This document shows positions 1 to 20,126 of a stretch of DNA of 64,000 bases, in pieces (position 1 is the first letter of the stretch; every line of letters starts with the position of its first letter). The stretch comes from Anoplolepis gracilipes. Its lineage: Eukaryota; Arthropoda; Insecta; Hymenoptera; Formicidae. The stretch lies in contig NC_132978.1 of NCBI RefSeq assembly GCF_047496725.1, positions 13,107,501 through 13,171,500 on the forward strand. Reading direction: 5' to 3'. The translations under genes were made by a program, and so were the position numbers. The notes below the pieces were generated by a model. It searched no databases. It saw only the letters and a program-made list of their open reading frames with translations, and was not told the DNA's origin.

Positions 1-6778
<6,778 letters not shown>

Positions 6779-9700
6779 TATGGTACATATAGCACACACG
6801 GGAATCTTATCTTATATAAATCGTTAAATTATATAGAAAACTCTTAGCAGGTTGTAAATACTTGTGTGTCCCTATTAATCTTTTAGTTGAATTTCTCTAC
6901 AGTACACAAACAACACAAAAGTGTGTGTATGTGTGCATTCCTGTATGCAAACTGAACTACGCGCAATTTACTACATTTTTTTACAAATGAGTTGACATAA
7001 TCCGTAACTCCGTTTGCATCTGCAAGTAAAGGTTGTTGCATTTTTATTTCGATGAGATTTTTATTATTAAGATTAACTATCGAGAAATCACAATAAAATA
7101 TGGATCACTTGCTGAATTATACATTCCTGTCGAGTGTATTTCAAATCATCCATAAAAACTAACTGAATTTACAAGAAACAAATTTTTCTAATGTATTAAA
7201 ATACTATACAATTAATATATACTTTTTAATTCTTTTATTATCGACAGGTTTGTATAAAATGTATATATAATTTTTTTCATTACGTTTTAAATGAAATTAT
7301 ACTAAAATTAAAAATACATGTATGTTACCCAATTAAAATTAAGGGGAACATAAGATGTACTTTCCAAATTTTCTCGTTTCAAATTCCTGTAGCTATTGCA
7401 TAATGTACTTTGCAGTATGCCAAGGAATGGTAACATGGAAAATTTGTACTAATCAATGCATTAAGTAATGTTACCATGTAATCTGTGATTTTATTTTTCT
7501 ATATTTTAATTTAGCCAGAATGATCAATGGCTCTCGTAGATATTAATCGATTACGTTTTTATATCGGTATTGTTACCCTAATCATTGCATTAAGTTACTA
7601 ATCATAACATTTAACGTTATATGTTAAAATGAATATATGTTTGATTTTAACTAAATTCAAATTTATTTAAGACATAAAAAATTTAGATCTTGTTGTGATT
7701 ATTTTTTTATATGGATAAACTTTTTTTTATTGTAGGATATGTAAAATAACGCAAAATTTTTTGTTTTATACATCTATTATCTCATCGTGTGCTAACCATC
7801 CTCAAAGAGGAATCCAATTTGAAAAGTATTTCTTTCTGATACCATAATTTTATGTTTTCTTTCAAACAGAGAATACGTTTGACTTTTCTATCACATATGG
7901 TATATATAAGTACTATTTAAGAACTGTATTACGATTTAACAAAAAGGTATATTATTGCAATGTGTACTCCTGACCTTTCATCCAAAGGCATAGAACTTTA
8001 TAATAGACAATACCGTAATCTATGTAACACCTATTATTAATTATAGGATATTTAAACAAAATCATAGACAAAATAATAAACCATAGGTAAAAAATCACAC
8101 TAGCTAATGTTTTTAGCAAAGTGACAAATGTGGAATACAAATGATTATAAATCAATGTATCGTGATTCTTGTGTATGGAAATAATTGTGATTGATTTAAA
8201 AAAAAAAAAAAATTATTTCCAAAATATATATTAAAGGCCCCCTGAATGTAAAGTTTATATAGTTCGCGCCATTCGACGTATTATAGTACGGGTACCTTCT
8301 AAAAGCTTAAGTTTTCTTACAATACTAAAAAGCCAAATATTAACAAGAGAATTAAATTTGAAAAGTTTTACAAAAAATTTCGAAATCGACTTTTAATTGC
8401 GAAAATTATATCGCCAATCAAACAATCGATTCCACCATTCGTATTCTCTCTAACGATACATCTCCACTTCCTTAAAAGCACAAATTTTATAAAGGACATA
8501 AGTTGAAGTGAATGTTACAATCACAAGTTGTAGGCAAATGTATTTCTACTGGATTATTTTTAATGTTGCGTTAATACAAATCGATACTATAAGCACAATG
8601 CTGTCAGGCATTCTTTGAACGAAAGTGTACACAAAATAGAGACAAGAAAGTTGAAATAGACGATACAGAGATATGATGATATACGAAAGAATGTTGAATT
8701 ATACGCACGAGTCAAAATCATTCTCTTTCATGCATGAAAAAATATATATCTATGCGTTCCTATGCATGTCAGTTCAATTTACACATTGTCAATTATTTAT
8801 ATATTGTTTTCTATTCCAGTCAAAGATCTGTCGTTCTATAACTGGACTTTATAGAAAATCAGACGATAATTTGACGTATATTTTCTGAAAAATAATTAAA
8901 TATATATGTTATTATTCTTTTGTATAATATCGTGAAAAATTAATATTTGTTACTTTTTGAAAAGATATACCAAAGGAATATTATAAAGATTTGAACAAAC
9001 TAAATAATTAAATCGCGCGAAAAATTGTGGAAAAAATATATTAATTATTACATAGTATGTATAGTTTAAATCACATAAACCATGGCATTACCTTTTTATA
9101 GGTTTACCTATGATTTCTCTAGTCATATACATTTACAAGATAAAGTTGTTTCCAGTTAAAAAGATTTTACTTTTCATTATTTTATATAGTAAAGAGTATT
9201 ATTTATAGTTATTGTATAAATAGAATGTATACGCTGGGTACCCATAGATTTTTGGATACGGTTTATTATATAGTTTATCAGAAGAATAAGAGTGTGATGC
9301 TCTTAAAAGACATTCTATATTGTATCGTTGTTATACTACAATGTAAATTATTTCCAAGTATAATATGATATGGCTGTAGCGTATGCAAAAATCTGTAGTA
9401 ACTTATTATGTAAATTACTTTAACAAAAAAATAGCACATTATTTTTATCATCAGATTAAAAAAAAATATATATAGATATATTTGTTTGACATATTTTATA
9501 CATATATGATATGTATATACGTAGTATAACAGCCGTACAATTTCTCTCATAGAATGGCGATAAGTAACTGTTTCATTAAACGACATTGTATTAGCAAATT
9601 ATATATTTTCACAATATTTTTTTAAATAGCGTACAGAGGAAATTTTCATTAATGACATGCGACGTCATCACTTCATTCATACTACATTGCTATCCACTAA

Positions 9701-9860
9701 GATGGATTTGATAGAATAATAAGAAAACTGTGCATTATACAGTTAGATTTCAAATTGTATATATAAAAATAGAATGAAAAAGAGAAGCATCTAAAAATAT
9801 TTATTGCTTTAAAAAAATGTACGATAAGATAAAGAGACATATAGAGAAAGAGAGAAAGAA

Positions 9861-9891
<31 letters not shown>

Positions 9892-12193
9892 GAGTAATAT
9901 ATGAATATCATATATATTCATATATGAATATATAAAATATATTGTAATACCTGATATATGTAACGGATGTATGTATGAACCTGCGAATGTGTTTATGCGC
10001 GTGTATGCGAGTATACATTTGCCACCCCTGCGCATAGAAATTACATGTATACATATATATACCAATCACACTATACATATATAAATATATGTAGCTAGAA
10101 AGCCGACTGTGTACCGTTAGTTGATATTCGTATAACATTGTATAGTATAGATTCTGATTGGTATAATTATATTGAATGGGCCAAAGTTGTAAAAGAAATC
10201 GCGTCTTTATTTAATTAATGAGTGAAATATAATAATTTATTAAATGTCGCATGCGTAACTTTGGACACTGCATATATATACTAAATTGCAAGACCACTTT
10301 CTTTGACGCCGCGTCGTTCTTTGGTGTTTGTAAGTTGCAAAAAGAAAAAAAAGAAATCACATTTTTAGAAATAATAATCGATTAATAACGTGTCTCTCTC
10401 TCTGTTTTGCGCGCATCTTACTTCTTTGCTTTATTATATGAAATCAGCGTATGCGAGTAACAGAGACTAAAACACGTAAAACTAAATATACATATATTAA
10501 CATTAAGAAAGTCAATTCAATGTCTTGCCTTTCGACGGACTTTCCTCGAGAATGTAATCTCTACTGAAAAACTTTGGATAAAAATATGAAAATTCTACAG
10601 AATTGGTACTTTCGTTTATCTCTAGGAATAGTGGTCGAGATTATACTTACTGGCTCAAGTGCCATGACACAGTAAAGAGAGAACAAACAAATTCTAAAGA
10701 CAGCAAATTATTGTATTTCATTAAGCCAAATATAAGACCATAACGTATTATATAATTTACAAGATAAGTATATTCTAAATGTATGAAATAAAGTTGTATT
10801 CAAAAAAAAAAAAAATTCTATATACTCTCTGAGAATCTCTCAAATATTGTAGGATATCTTTATTATTTTAGCTTTACAGTAAAAATGAATTTGTATAGTA
10901 TAGATCTTATTCAATTTGCATTCTTCTCCCCCCAAGTGATACAATAAATTTTTGAATTGCCGTGAAATCCCGCTTCGATTCAATGATAATATATCGACAA
11001 TATCTTTAAACATCAGTCGATACCGATGTAATGTTATTAATCTACTGAGATTAATTATATACTCGATAGATGACGTTAATTGTTTTTTTCGGTGTCGGTA
11101 TATTCTAACAATATTTTCTCTTGAATCTCCCGCCATTTATGTCTTCTGAATGCTGGTGTCATTTTGAGTATTATGAGTGTCTCATGATTCCAAAGAAAGA
11201 GCGTAATATTGGACTATTTCTATTTTTCATAACATTTAATCGAAAAATTATAATTGAAATATTAATTATTCAATAAAGAATTTTTTGTTCAAAATTTTAT
11301 AGATTAGATAAATGCACTGTTGAAATAAAAAAATAATATTCTTAAAATAAAATATTAATACCAATTCGCTACGAATTAATAAAATTGTAAAGACATTGGA
11401 TACATATTATGACAATAATAATCATCAATCAATTGCCCGATTATAAAATACAATCGATAACATTTGACTAATAAATGATTCATACAATCTATAATACACA
11501 CTTTTCGTAATCTATAATAGCGTGTGCAAAATTTTCTCGTTGTTTAGACAAATCAGATTATTTATCGATAGACAAATCGGGCGAGCAATTTTTGAAGAAA
11601 TTTATATCAATTTTCCATCGTAAAATTAATTTAAGTAAAAAGAGAAAAAAATGAGAGCACAGACACGGCATATTTTTGCGACTCTTTTCTTTTCGTCGCT
11701 ATGTCTGAAGCGTGATGATTAGATAAGGCTCCGGTTCATAGTACACCCGAGATGCAGACCTCATAAGAGACCGGGATGAGCGAGGTCCAGCCTCAGTTAA
11801 ATCTGTGTATGCAGATTTAACGGACCAAGTTGCCGAGGCGCTTTTCCGCGATCTGTTGAATTGTGTATGTTACGGTATCTCGGATCGTTCCTCTCGCTAC
11901 CGGCGAGAATCGCATTCGCGACAATCTGTCTAAAAGTATCAGAGATAGTACGCGAGGAAATTGATTCTTCACGAGAAACTCGTCTCTTCTATCTCATCTC
12001 ATCCATATCTTTTTTTTTTCTTTTTTTTTTCTTCGAATAATGAAATAATCGACCGGTTGTTTTTCAAGATCACAAGAGGTATGAGTCTTGGGTATAAGGA
12101 TTTCTACAAATCGGCTCGGTCCCTTTATTCGTAAAACCCTTTTCTCCCGGAGGAAGGGTCTTTAAAGCGAAATCAGAAAGGAAACGAACAAAG
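6779..12193. other. AT-rich intergenic stretch after blue cheese
   Basis: No gene recognised. The first few hundred bases are presumably blue cheese 3' UTR; an AATAAA lies near 7093. Short open frames on both strands are low-complexity AT sequence and overlap one another, and none resembles a protein. A (GA)n tract lies at 9846-9893. From ~11700 the composition becomes more GC-rich and probably holds the promoter and 5' UTR of the next gene. Confidence 0.5.
9846..9893. repeat. (GA)n microsatellite
   Basis: Near-perfect GA dinucleotide run with a few interruptions (AA, GC). Its translation on the minus strand gives a low-complexity Leu/Ser open frame that should not be taken as a gene. Confidence 0.9.
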
Positions 12194-13921
12194 ATGCCCG
12201 CCTGCTCGAGCGAGAATACCTCAACATTATGGTCAACCAGCCCGCCGATGTCGCGAAGCAACAGCGCGTCGCCACCGCTAGCACCCGGCTCACCGTCCAT
12301 ATCGCCACCCCGGATGTCGTCGCCCGTGTCCATGTTAAAACGTTCAACCTCGAATATACTCGTTTCGACGTCCAACGTGTCGCTGCCTAGCCTTTCTCGG
12401 GTGTCATCGACCTCGAGTATACCGACCATGATAATCTCCCAGAGACGAACGCAGAAGCAACGCCAACAGCAGCAGCCAACGATTCATCAAGCTCGGAGCA
12501 ACATTGAACGAAACAGGGGTTCCTTGCTGTCCTGGATCCTATCGTGGTACTTTGGTCTGTTGTCGGGCCTATTTCAGGGTGTCTTCAACGCCATTGGTTA
12601 TGTAATCTGGGCGCCCGCTCTATGGGCGTCCGCCTGGGTCTGCCTGTTCTGGGTGATTTTACAATTCCCGCTCACCGCTCTCAAATGGTTCATTACTGTG
12701 CTGCACACTCCGGCGTACGAGAGGTCACGCAATAAGCGATGTGTGCTCATCAGTGGCGGTAGCACGGTGCAAGCGGTACATCTTGCGCGCAATTTTTACA
12801 AGGCAGGCGCCCGAGTTGTGGTGTGCGAACTGGATGGTCTCTTTGGCCTGGCCAGATTCTCTACCGCCTGTACGAAATTTTACACGATACCGCGACCAGG
12901 ACCTAAAAACGTTGTCGAGTATATAAAAGCGTTGCGTGATATAGTTCAACGCGAGAAGGTGGCTTACTATATACCAGTGAGCGCCGCCAGTACCGCTTAT
13001 TACGATGCCCTAGCGAAGCCGCATCTCGAAACTATGGGCTGTGAGTGCTTCGTGCCTGACGCCAGCGAGGTAACCGCGCTGGACGATCCGTTGGAATTGT
13101 TGCGACGTTGTCGCCTGCTCGGTCTTCCGATTCCGCAGCACTTTCTGCTGCGATCGCAGCAAGACTTGTTCGCGCTGTATGAGCGAAACGCGTTTCGTAC
13201 CGGCAGGTACATGATGCTGGCCGCTGGTCCCGCCGGGATGCGTGACCGGGCCAAGATCTTGTTACCGCCCACCGCACGAGAATTGAGGAACCAGCGACAA
13301 AATGAGATCAGCGACAAGCGACCTTGGGTGGTAATCCGCGATCCTGGCGGAGATCATTTCATCACTTGCACCACGCTGAAGGAGTCGAGAATCGTGGCTA
13401 ACGTGACGTGTCGGGTGGATGAGGATCGAGGTGGACTCATACCCGAGGAACGTCCCGAGATCGCACGATGGCTTGAACGATTCTTCGCGCGTTCCTTTGG
13501 CGGCAGAACCAACGGTCACGTGAGCTTCCAGCTGGCAGTCTCAGAAGAGACGGGCGAGCTAGTGTCCATAGGATGCCGCGTGGGCGTGGGTCTGCCCTAC
13601 GTATGTCATACGGGAATACATCCGCGTCTAGTGTGGAAACCTTGTCGGCACTTTTCCAGGCAGAACTCAACGGTTAGGTCGGCCGCAACCGCATGTCCGC
13701 AATCGCTGTCCGATGCCGTGGCCAGTGCCCTCAAACAACCGGTGACCGGTGACCAGACGGCGCCCCATCTCCTAGGCACGGTACTGGACAAGAAAGAGTC
13801 TCTCTTCGTGTATTGGGATCCTTTACCCTACTGCGCCTATTATCATCTCCAATTGCCTTTCAGACGCGTCGCCGGAGCCATCAGGTCGCAACATAATCCA
13901 CCCTTAGCGGTGGTACAATAG
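12194..13921 (+). CDS. Intronless membrane-anchored ATP-grasp-like protein (575 aa)
   Basis: One uninterrupted frame, start context AAAG-ATG, stop TAG. Residues 1-108 are Ser/Pro- and Gln-rich and look disordered. Residues ~110-172 are strongly hydrophobic and Trp-rich (SLLSWILSWYFGLLSG, then WAPALWASAWVCLFWVIL), enough for two membrane spans. Residues ~182-280 look like a Rossmann-type pre-ATP-grasp domain: CVLISGGSTVQAVHLAR with a glycine turn, then KVAYYIPVSAAS. The remainder (ECFVPDASEVTALDDP, later PWVVIRDPGGDHF and GHVSFQLAVSEETGEL) follows the layout of ATP-grasp ligases of the carbamoyl-phosphate synthase/biotin carboxylase type. Substrate unknown; I cannot assign a gene symbol. The gene body is much more GC-rich than its surroundings. 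Absence of introns could mean an old retrocopy, horizontal origin, or upstream noncoding exons only. Coding status is firm, fold assignment moderate. Confidence 0.82.
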   Translation: MPACSSENTSTLWSTSPPMSRSNSASPPLAPGSPSISPPRMSSPVSMLKRSTSNILVSTSNVSLPSLSRVSSTSSIPTMIISQRRTQKQRQQQQPTIHQARSNIERNRGSLLSWILSWYFGLLSGLFQGVFNAIGYVIWAPALWASAWVCLFWVILQFPLTALKWFITVLHTPAYERSRNKRCVLISGGSTVQAVHLARNFYKAGARVVVCELDGLFGLARFSTACTKFYTIPRPGPKNVVEYIKALRDIVQREKVAYYIPVSAASTAYYDALAKPHLETMGCECFVPDASEVTALDDPLELLRRCRLLGLPIPQHFLLRSQQDLFALYERNAFRTGRYMMLAAGPAGMRDRAKILLPPTARELRNQRQNEISDKRPWVVIRDPGGDHFITCTTLKESRIVANVTCRVDEDRGGLIPEERPEIARWLERFFARSFGGRTNGHVSFQLAVSEETGELVSIGCRVGVGLPYVCHTGIHPRLVWKPCRHFSRQNSTVRSAATACPQSLSDAVASALKQPVTGDQTAPHLLGTVLDKKESLFVYWDPLPYCAYYHLQLPFRRVAGAIRSQHNPPLAVVQ

Positions 13922-14311
13922 ACCCCTCAACGTTGAGTTGAGTTTGTTGCTGAAACAGTGCTGAACAAGCGCGACAGTTCTCTTCGTGATTCTAGATGAG
14001 ATTCCCTGCGAATTGCGTCTGAATCTCAGCATTGGTCGTATCTCCGAGAAGAAATGAACGTGCCAAAGAGAGATCCGAGGATAAAAGATCCCGGACGTGT
14101 CCGTACTTATATTTTTCGTGAGTGATTGTGCAGAGTTGTGATATTATTTATTGAAGACATATCGAGGCGAAGCGATTTATTTTTTTCCATGCTCAAATCT
14201 CATCGGCAGCAAAGAGCTACGTATTCCCTTGTTACTTTACGCGCCGCACTGTAACATAAATGAATATGGGTCTTTAATAACTATACACCATGTGTTTAGA
14301 GTATGAAAAAA

Positions 14312-14315
<4 letters not shown>

Positions 14316-14354
<39 letters not shown>
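14316..14354. repeat. (GA)n microsatellite
   Basis: Dinucleotide GA repeat with few interruptions, about 400 bp past the stop codon of the ATP-grasp-like gene. Confidence 0.9.
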
Positions 14355-17300
14355 AAACTTATGTTGTGTGTATGTATGCAAGTATATTCATTTCACTTAT
14401 TAATTAACGATTATAATAATGTTACAAAATATAAGAATGTTAATTTCTCGCCGAGAGAGAAAGAAAAGGGAGAATTGGAGAATCAAAAAGTATACTTGAT
14501 AAGGCACGTTCTCGTCCGAAGAAGCCGATGGAAAATTATTCGTGCTACCGGTAATCGCGTTCTTGTTCGATGATTTGAAGGAAACAAGAAAGTTAAACGA
14601 GTTAAAAACAAAAGTGTAAAGGTCAAGTTCGCCTGGTATCGGTCAAAAAGTCGATTCTTCGTGTCCACCATCAAGACGCCTTTGCTCGATTGGGGGAACG
14701 TATAAAGGAACGTGATCGTGAGCACACCGATGAAAAAAAAAAAAACACATGTGGAAATCGCGTGCTATCTCAATACTGATTGTGCTAAACCAAGACTTTT
14801 GCGCCGCGCGATTAATATATGTTCCTATCTTTTTGTCAGACTCTACAAAACAAAAAAGAAGCCTGTAATAATAATAGAGAACAAATTCTCTAGCTCTAGA
14901 AGGGTCGTTTAACTACCTAATTTCGCTTTGTTATATTTTATTATAATCGTGATTGCGATCGAGAAAAATAGTTCCTTTAGATTTGTCTCTGATTGTGAGA
15001 TGTACTTCATCTCTTTAATTTGTTCAATCGGAGAACCCGAAGATGCCAGTTAATCACATTAGATAATTTATTGCTCCTCTAAATAGAAACGGTTCTGGAA
15101 AAGTAATAGCCAAGATTTTTCACATCTGCCATATATTATTAAATTAAGATCGATCACGGTTCTCGTAAATGTATAATAATGCGAAGGATGTTCGTCACAA
15201 AATTCGTCATACAATCGCTGACAATACTATTTATAAGTTATTATGTACAGATCAATAAGAGCGAGATATAAATGTCGCTTTAACGATTATTCGATTGCTT
15301 GGTACATGTTTTGTAAATAGCAGCGTATCGATGACAGCGGCTTAACCCTTTCGATATCGTTTTTTTCCTTTTTTTAATATACGAAAAAAATATAACAACT
15401 TACATCAGTATATTTTTAATTCTTTACGCATTTTGATTTTTTTTGCATTAAATTAGATTTAACGATTTTCATAATTGACATATCTATTCATGAAGTAATT
15501 TATAATAAAACAAACATTTATTTCTTATTTTTTTTCATTCTTGATAAAAGCTTTCAGACATTTCTCAAGCATATTAAAACGCGGTATCGAAAGGATTAAC
15601 AAGCAATCAAGATTTGCCCGAATCATTTAATGTATTTCACCATGTAATTTTCAATTAATTTGAATGTGTATTGTGAAGAATTTTTCGAAATACATATTAG
15701 CTATATTATTTTCGATGATAATACAATAAAACACCGTCGGTCATCTTTCGTTAATAAATGTTTCAAGAAATATTCATGTGTGATCAATCCATACGCAAGA
15801 TATATATTTTTAATATTCCTCTGTAGGAAGCGTCATCTCAATTTGGCGTCACGTCAATGACATATTCTCAAATAATCACCAACTCTTCAAAGAATCATTG
15901 TAATAAATTTTGCAACTATATATTAATATAGATCTCTTATTCTTCATTGATTTCTCAATGTAAATGTGTTTAATTGTTTACATAGGAACCAGTTGGCCAA
16001 CCATTAAGTTTTGATATAAAGAAAATTACAAGGCCTAAAAATTCGCACAGGATTTTATAATCTTTTCAGTATTATTCACGGTATGTTATAATAAAAAAAT
16101 AATTTTCTAAAAAGAGAGACCTTCAAGAGACTTTTCAAGTCTTCGAGAACATCTTCCAATATATCGTATGACAATAAGAGTAATCACATCTGCATTATTG
16201 CGATCGTATCATTTAATCATTTGAAGGAAATTGCATTGCTTGCTCGCGCAACGTAATGTATTTTGCATACAGTGGGTGTCCCACGAACGAGTCGCTGATT
16301 GGCTGGCGAAACTTGTAATCTTTTCACGACGCGATGTGTAAAGCTGTAAATAATGCCTCGTTTATAGATGAAAGAATGACCCGAGGGCAACACATGCTGA
16401 CGGACTTTGACAGCTCGGGGTCGGCGGTTCGTGGAAAAATATGTGGAATGAGAAAGAAGGAAGAGAGAAGGAGAAATCGGTATTATCTGTCTTTCTTCTC
16501 CTTTTTTCACTTCTCTTTCTTCTTCCAAATGGACTGCTTTTATTCTTCGAATAAGATAAATCTCCGCGTCAACGTTAATTAATTTTGTCGTTAAATTAAA
16601 TCTTAATTGATCATTTTCGACTTTGGCTAGTATAATTGATCTCGTATACGCCTTTATTATGACTATTGCATTTGATTTTTACAGCACAAATAAATAATTT
16701 CACTTTATTATATTCATTACTGCAGAAAAGTAGTGTTTCATGTAGTTGCAATTTTTTGATTGATGAAAGTGATCGGAGAGAAACGTTTTTTTTTTTTTTT
16801 TTTTGCCGATTCGTAAAAAATGTATGAGACATGATTATAAAAACATGGAAACATGTAGCAAGTTAGTGGAAACTTTGACCTGATAAGACGGGATGTGCAA
16901 AAACTGTCTGGCGATAGTTTTATCGTATTAGATGATTCCTCCATGTGCCGCATATCGAAAATGTTAGCCGAGATGAATTCGTGCCAAGAGTTATTGATAT
17001 ATATATATATATGTATAGTAAATATATTTTGTCCCAATAAAATTAGTCTCAAATGGGAAGTAAATTTTGATGGTAAAAGACGATGTTCTAAAACCAATAT
17101 GAGCTTGTTTTGAAAGTGAAGCAAATATTCAAGAAAATATTTTTCTAATGTAGATAGATTTCTAGATGTCTCAATTAAAATTTATCGCTACTTTTTGTAT
17201 TTGTGAAAATATTGTTTGTCACGTATAGAATTTATAGCAGCAATATTCTAGCAATACCTCTAGAAAATTTAAATCCCATTGCCAAATATTAATCACAATT

Positions 17301-17738
17301 ATAATTATTCTTGACAATAGGCCTTAAAGATAGGCATCGTAGAAAAATTTTCTGTCTAAATTACACTAACAGTACAGAAATAAATTCTGTCTGTCATTTA
17401 AATTGATCAAGTGCAAAATATGTGCAGTATCACAGTATTTGCTAATAATTTATCTATTTCGGTTAATTTTTTACATCTGGAAAATTTTTGTTCAAGTTGC
17501 AAGATCATTTTTTTGAGTGAATTTTAGACTCTTAAACTTTTGTCTTTTATCTAAGTAATCGTGTTTTCGGCAACGTATAATAGAAACAGAATTTATTGCA
17601 GCTACTCTAATATTATGTATTAATAGTTATTCTTTACAAAATGCATGTGTTATTTTCTATATAACACAAAATGAGACATTTTTATGAAATATTCATTTTT
17701 CACAATAAACTCAGTGGTGACGGAAGGAAATACGAATC

Positions 17739-17769
<31 letters not shown>

Positions 17770-19384
17770 AAGCAGGGACAAGAATCACGAAGACATTCGG
17801 ACAACGCCGGCAATAAAGTGTGTAACGTAACCTTATCATGCGATAATATTGAAATGCAGTTCCTTGACGACGGCCAGTAAAATAAATCGATATACACGTC
17901 GGTTCCCTTCTGTTATTTTTTTACTCTCCTTCGGGAGAGACACGCGATAAAGACGTCTATCTTTCTCCGTAAGCCTACGTGAGCGATTCATTCACGCTGT
18001 GATTCGCCAAAGCTTCTGTGTCTCTTTCTCTACTTAAGATTGAGAGTTATTCGATATAATATATATGTATAATGACATGATAAAATAATTATAATTTCGA
18101 CAAAGTCGATTTCTCGCTGTAATGAATCGTAAAAGGAAAAGGACCTGAAAGTTACTAACTTACAATTAGTTTAGCACCGTGGAACAAGAAGTAAAGTCGT
18201 TTCCTTAGGCAATGAGTGAACCGCGTGGTTCCAGGCACGGTATTGTGGGAACCGATTCACCTGGCTGGTGGCATAGCGATGGTCTAGTTACCACCAGTCA
18301 CATACTCTTTGCTGCCATTCGCTGGTGGCAATAATATTTTACGATCCAATGCACATCCTTTCTTCGTGCCCGGAACTTTGCTCCTTTCACACCATCTAAC
18401 AATAAAATTGAAAGAGACACTTTAGAGTTCTATACAAAGTATGAATATCGATTATGATCAGCATTATTATGTAGCAGATTTATCAATTTTTATTGAATCA
18501 TGTAACATACAATATTATTAAAAGTGATTTCAATAATTAAATATAATTATATTAATATTCAATTATTATATTATTAGCAACAAACCATGAATATTAAAGG
18601 CTTTTTTCTGTTGCCTCCATTTGTCATAAAAATCTGTTTCGTAATAACTACTCATTTCCTGTGGTACATATTTCAAATCAATCTTATATGATTACATGAT
18701 CAACTATTGAAAAAAATAAATAATTATACCATGTACACGTGTGTGTTTGCATGTGTATATACGTAAGAAATATTTATAGTAAAAAAGAAATATTAATAAT
18801 TAATTTAAATTATTATCATCCCTATTTATTATCCATGTATAATGGTTAAATAATTAAATTTACTTGTATTATTGGTATTAAATGCACAGCAAATCTCTTC
18901 TCTCTTTCTACTTTTAGCTCTTTGGAGCTAATCTTGTGCACAGTTTTACAAATTTATTGAATAGATAAGGCTGCGAGTCTTACATAAACGGAACAAATAT
19001 AACCTGGAGGTGCGATACTTGCAGAAATGATATATTTGTCAACGGGGTCAGGCAACACTGATTTTGATGTCAATTAACAGCAGTATCGTTTTTTAGTCGC
19101 ATTCTTGGAAATATAAATTATCGATCAAAAAACAATATCGATGAAAAATAACAAAAACACATCGTACTTATCATTGTACATACACTCATCGATGACTTCT
19201 CTTCTTCAAATATTTACAAATTTATGAAAGAAAGCGTTACTATTATTACGATATAGGAATTTTTCAAAATATTTCAAGGCAATTATATCATTTGTACAAA
19301 TTGTTTGCAGTTTTATCGCAAAATCTATGTTATTTTTATAAGTCATAGCATTATTTTTTATAAACTACAGAATTTTACCTAATG

Positions 19385-19397
<13 letters not shown>

Positions 19398-19432
<35 letters not shown>
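19398..19432. repeat. (TA)n microsatellite
   Basis: Uninterrupted AT dinucleotide run. A perfect 25-bp palindrome around TTCAGTATATA follows at 19456-19480. Confidence 0.9.
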
Positions 19433-19435
<3 letters not shown>

Positions 19436-20126
19436 TAAATATATATAATAATATATTCAGTATATATTATATATACTGAAATCTAAATTACGTAATAATT
19501 AAATAGTTGATTTAATTCTGGGAAAATTTGCAAACAGCATAGAATGTGCATAATCGAAGTTGTCTAACTGCCCTAATCGTAAACGTGCGATCATTTGTGT
19601 ACTTGTGGTTTTCGAGCTTAATCATTTCGAGCGGTCGTCACGGAATTCATGATGCACGCGTCCAATTTGGATGTGTGTTACGTAATAGGGATGAGGCTCT
19701 CCTCGTCGATATTCGCTCTTTCCTTTTCTCTCTCTATCTCTCGCCTTGAAACAACACGGCTAAAGCAGCCTCGCTCGGTTGCAATGCACGATACCACCGT
19801 TGTATCTAATCTCCCCGGCAAAACGTATGCAACGCGACGAGTAAATATTATACCCCCGCAAGGGGATACTTTCGGTGTGGGTCGATGTATCGGCTATTAA
19901 TATCGTTCTCTCCGGTTAGTGTTATTCGGAGTCTCCGGTCGCTCGACGATACAAACGCGCTTGTCCTTCCCCGGAAATATCCGAAAAAATCGGAGCGAGT
20001 AAAGAATATTTATCGCACAATCCATTATCCATAATCGGTATCGTTTGACTTATTTATAATTGTCGTCCTGTCCTCGTTTTCGTGACGCAATCTTTCCCCT
20101 GGTGGCGGAGGAAATCGAGAGGAGAC

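Larger units (their letters stand above)
13922..20126. other. Intergenic stretch without recognised genes
   Basis: Begins with the likely 3' UTR of the ATP-grasp-like gene. A (GA)n run lies at 14316-14354, a poly(T) tract near 16787 and 17748, and a (TA)n run at 19398-19432. A GC-richer island at 18150-18400 contains nested inverted repeats (listed as a finding). Another GC-richer stretch at 19640-20080 precedes the MBF2-type gene and may be its promoter. I see no convincing coding or tRNA sequence. Confidence 0.45.

Noticed and set aside
9697..10138. Minus-strand 122- and 76-codon hydrophobic frames
   Set aside because: They read through the (GA)n microsatellite and AT repeats; low complexity only.
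10840..11149. Open frames on both strands (98 and 65 codons) near 10.9 kb
   Set aside because: They overlap antisense to each other in AT-rich DNA and show no recognisable domain or codon pattern.
19546..19900. Plus-strand frames before the MBF2-type gene, possibly an extra exon
   Set aside because: No donor joins them in frame to the signal-peptide exon, and the signal peptide is a natural N-terminus.
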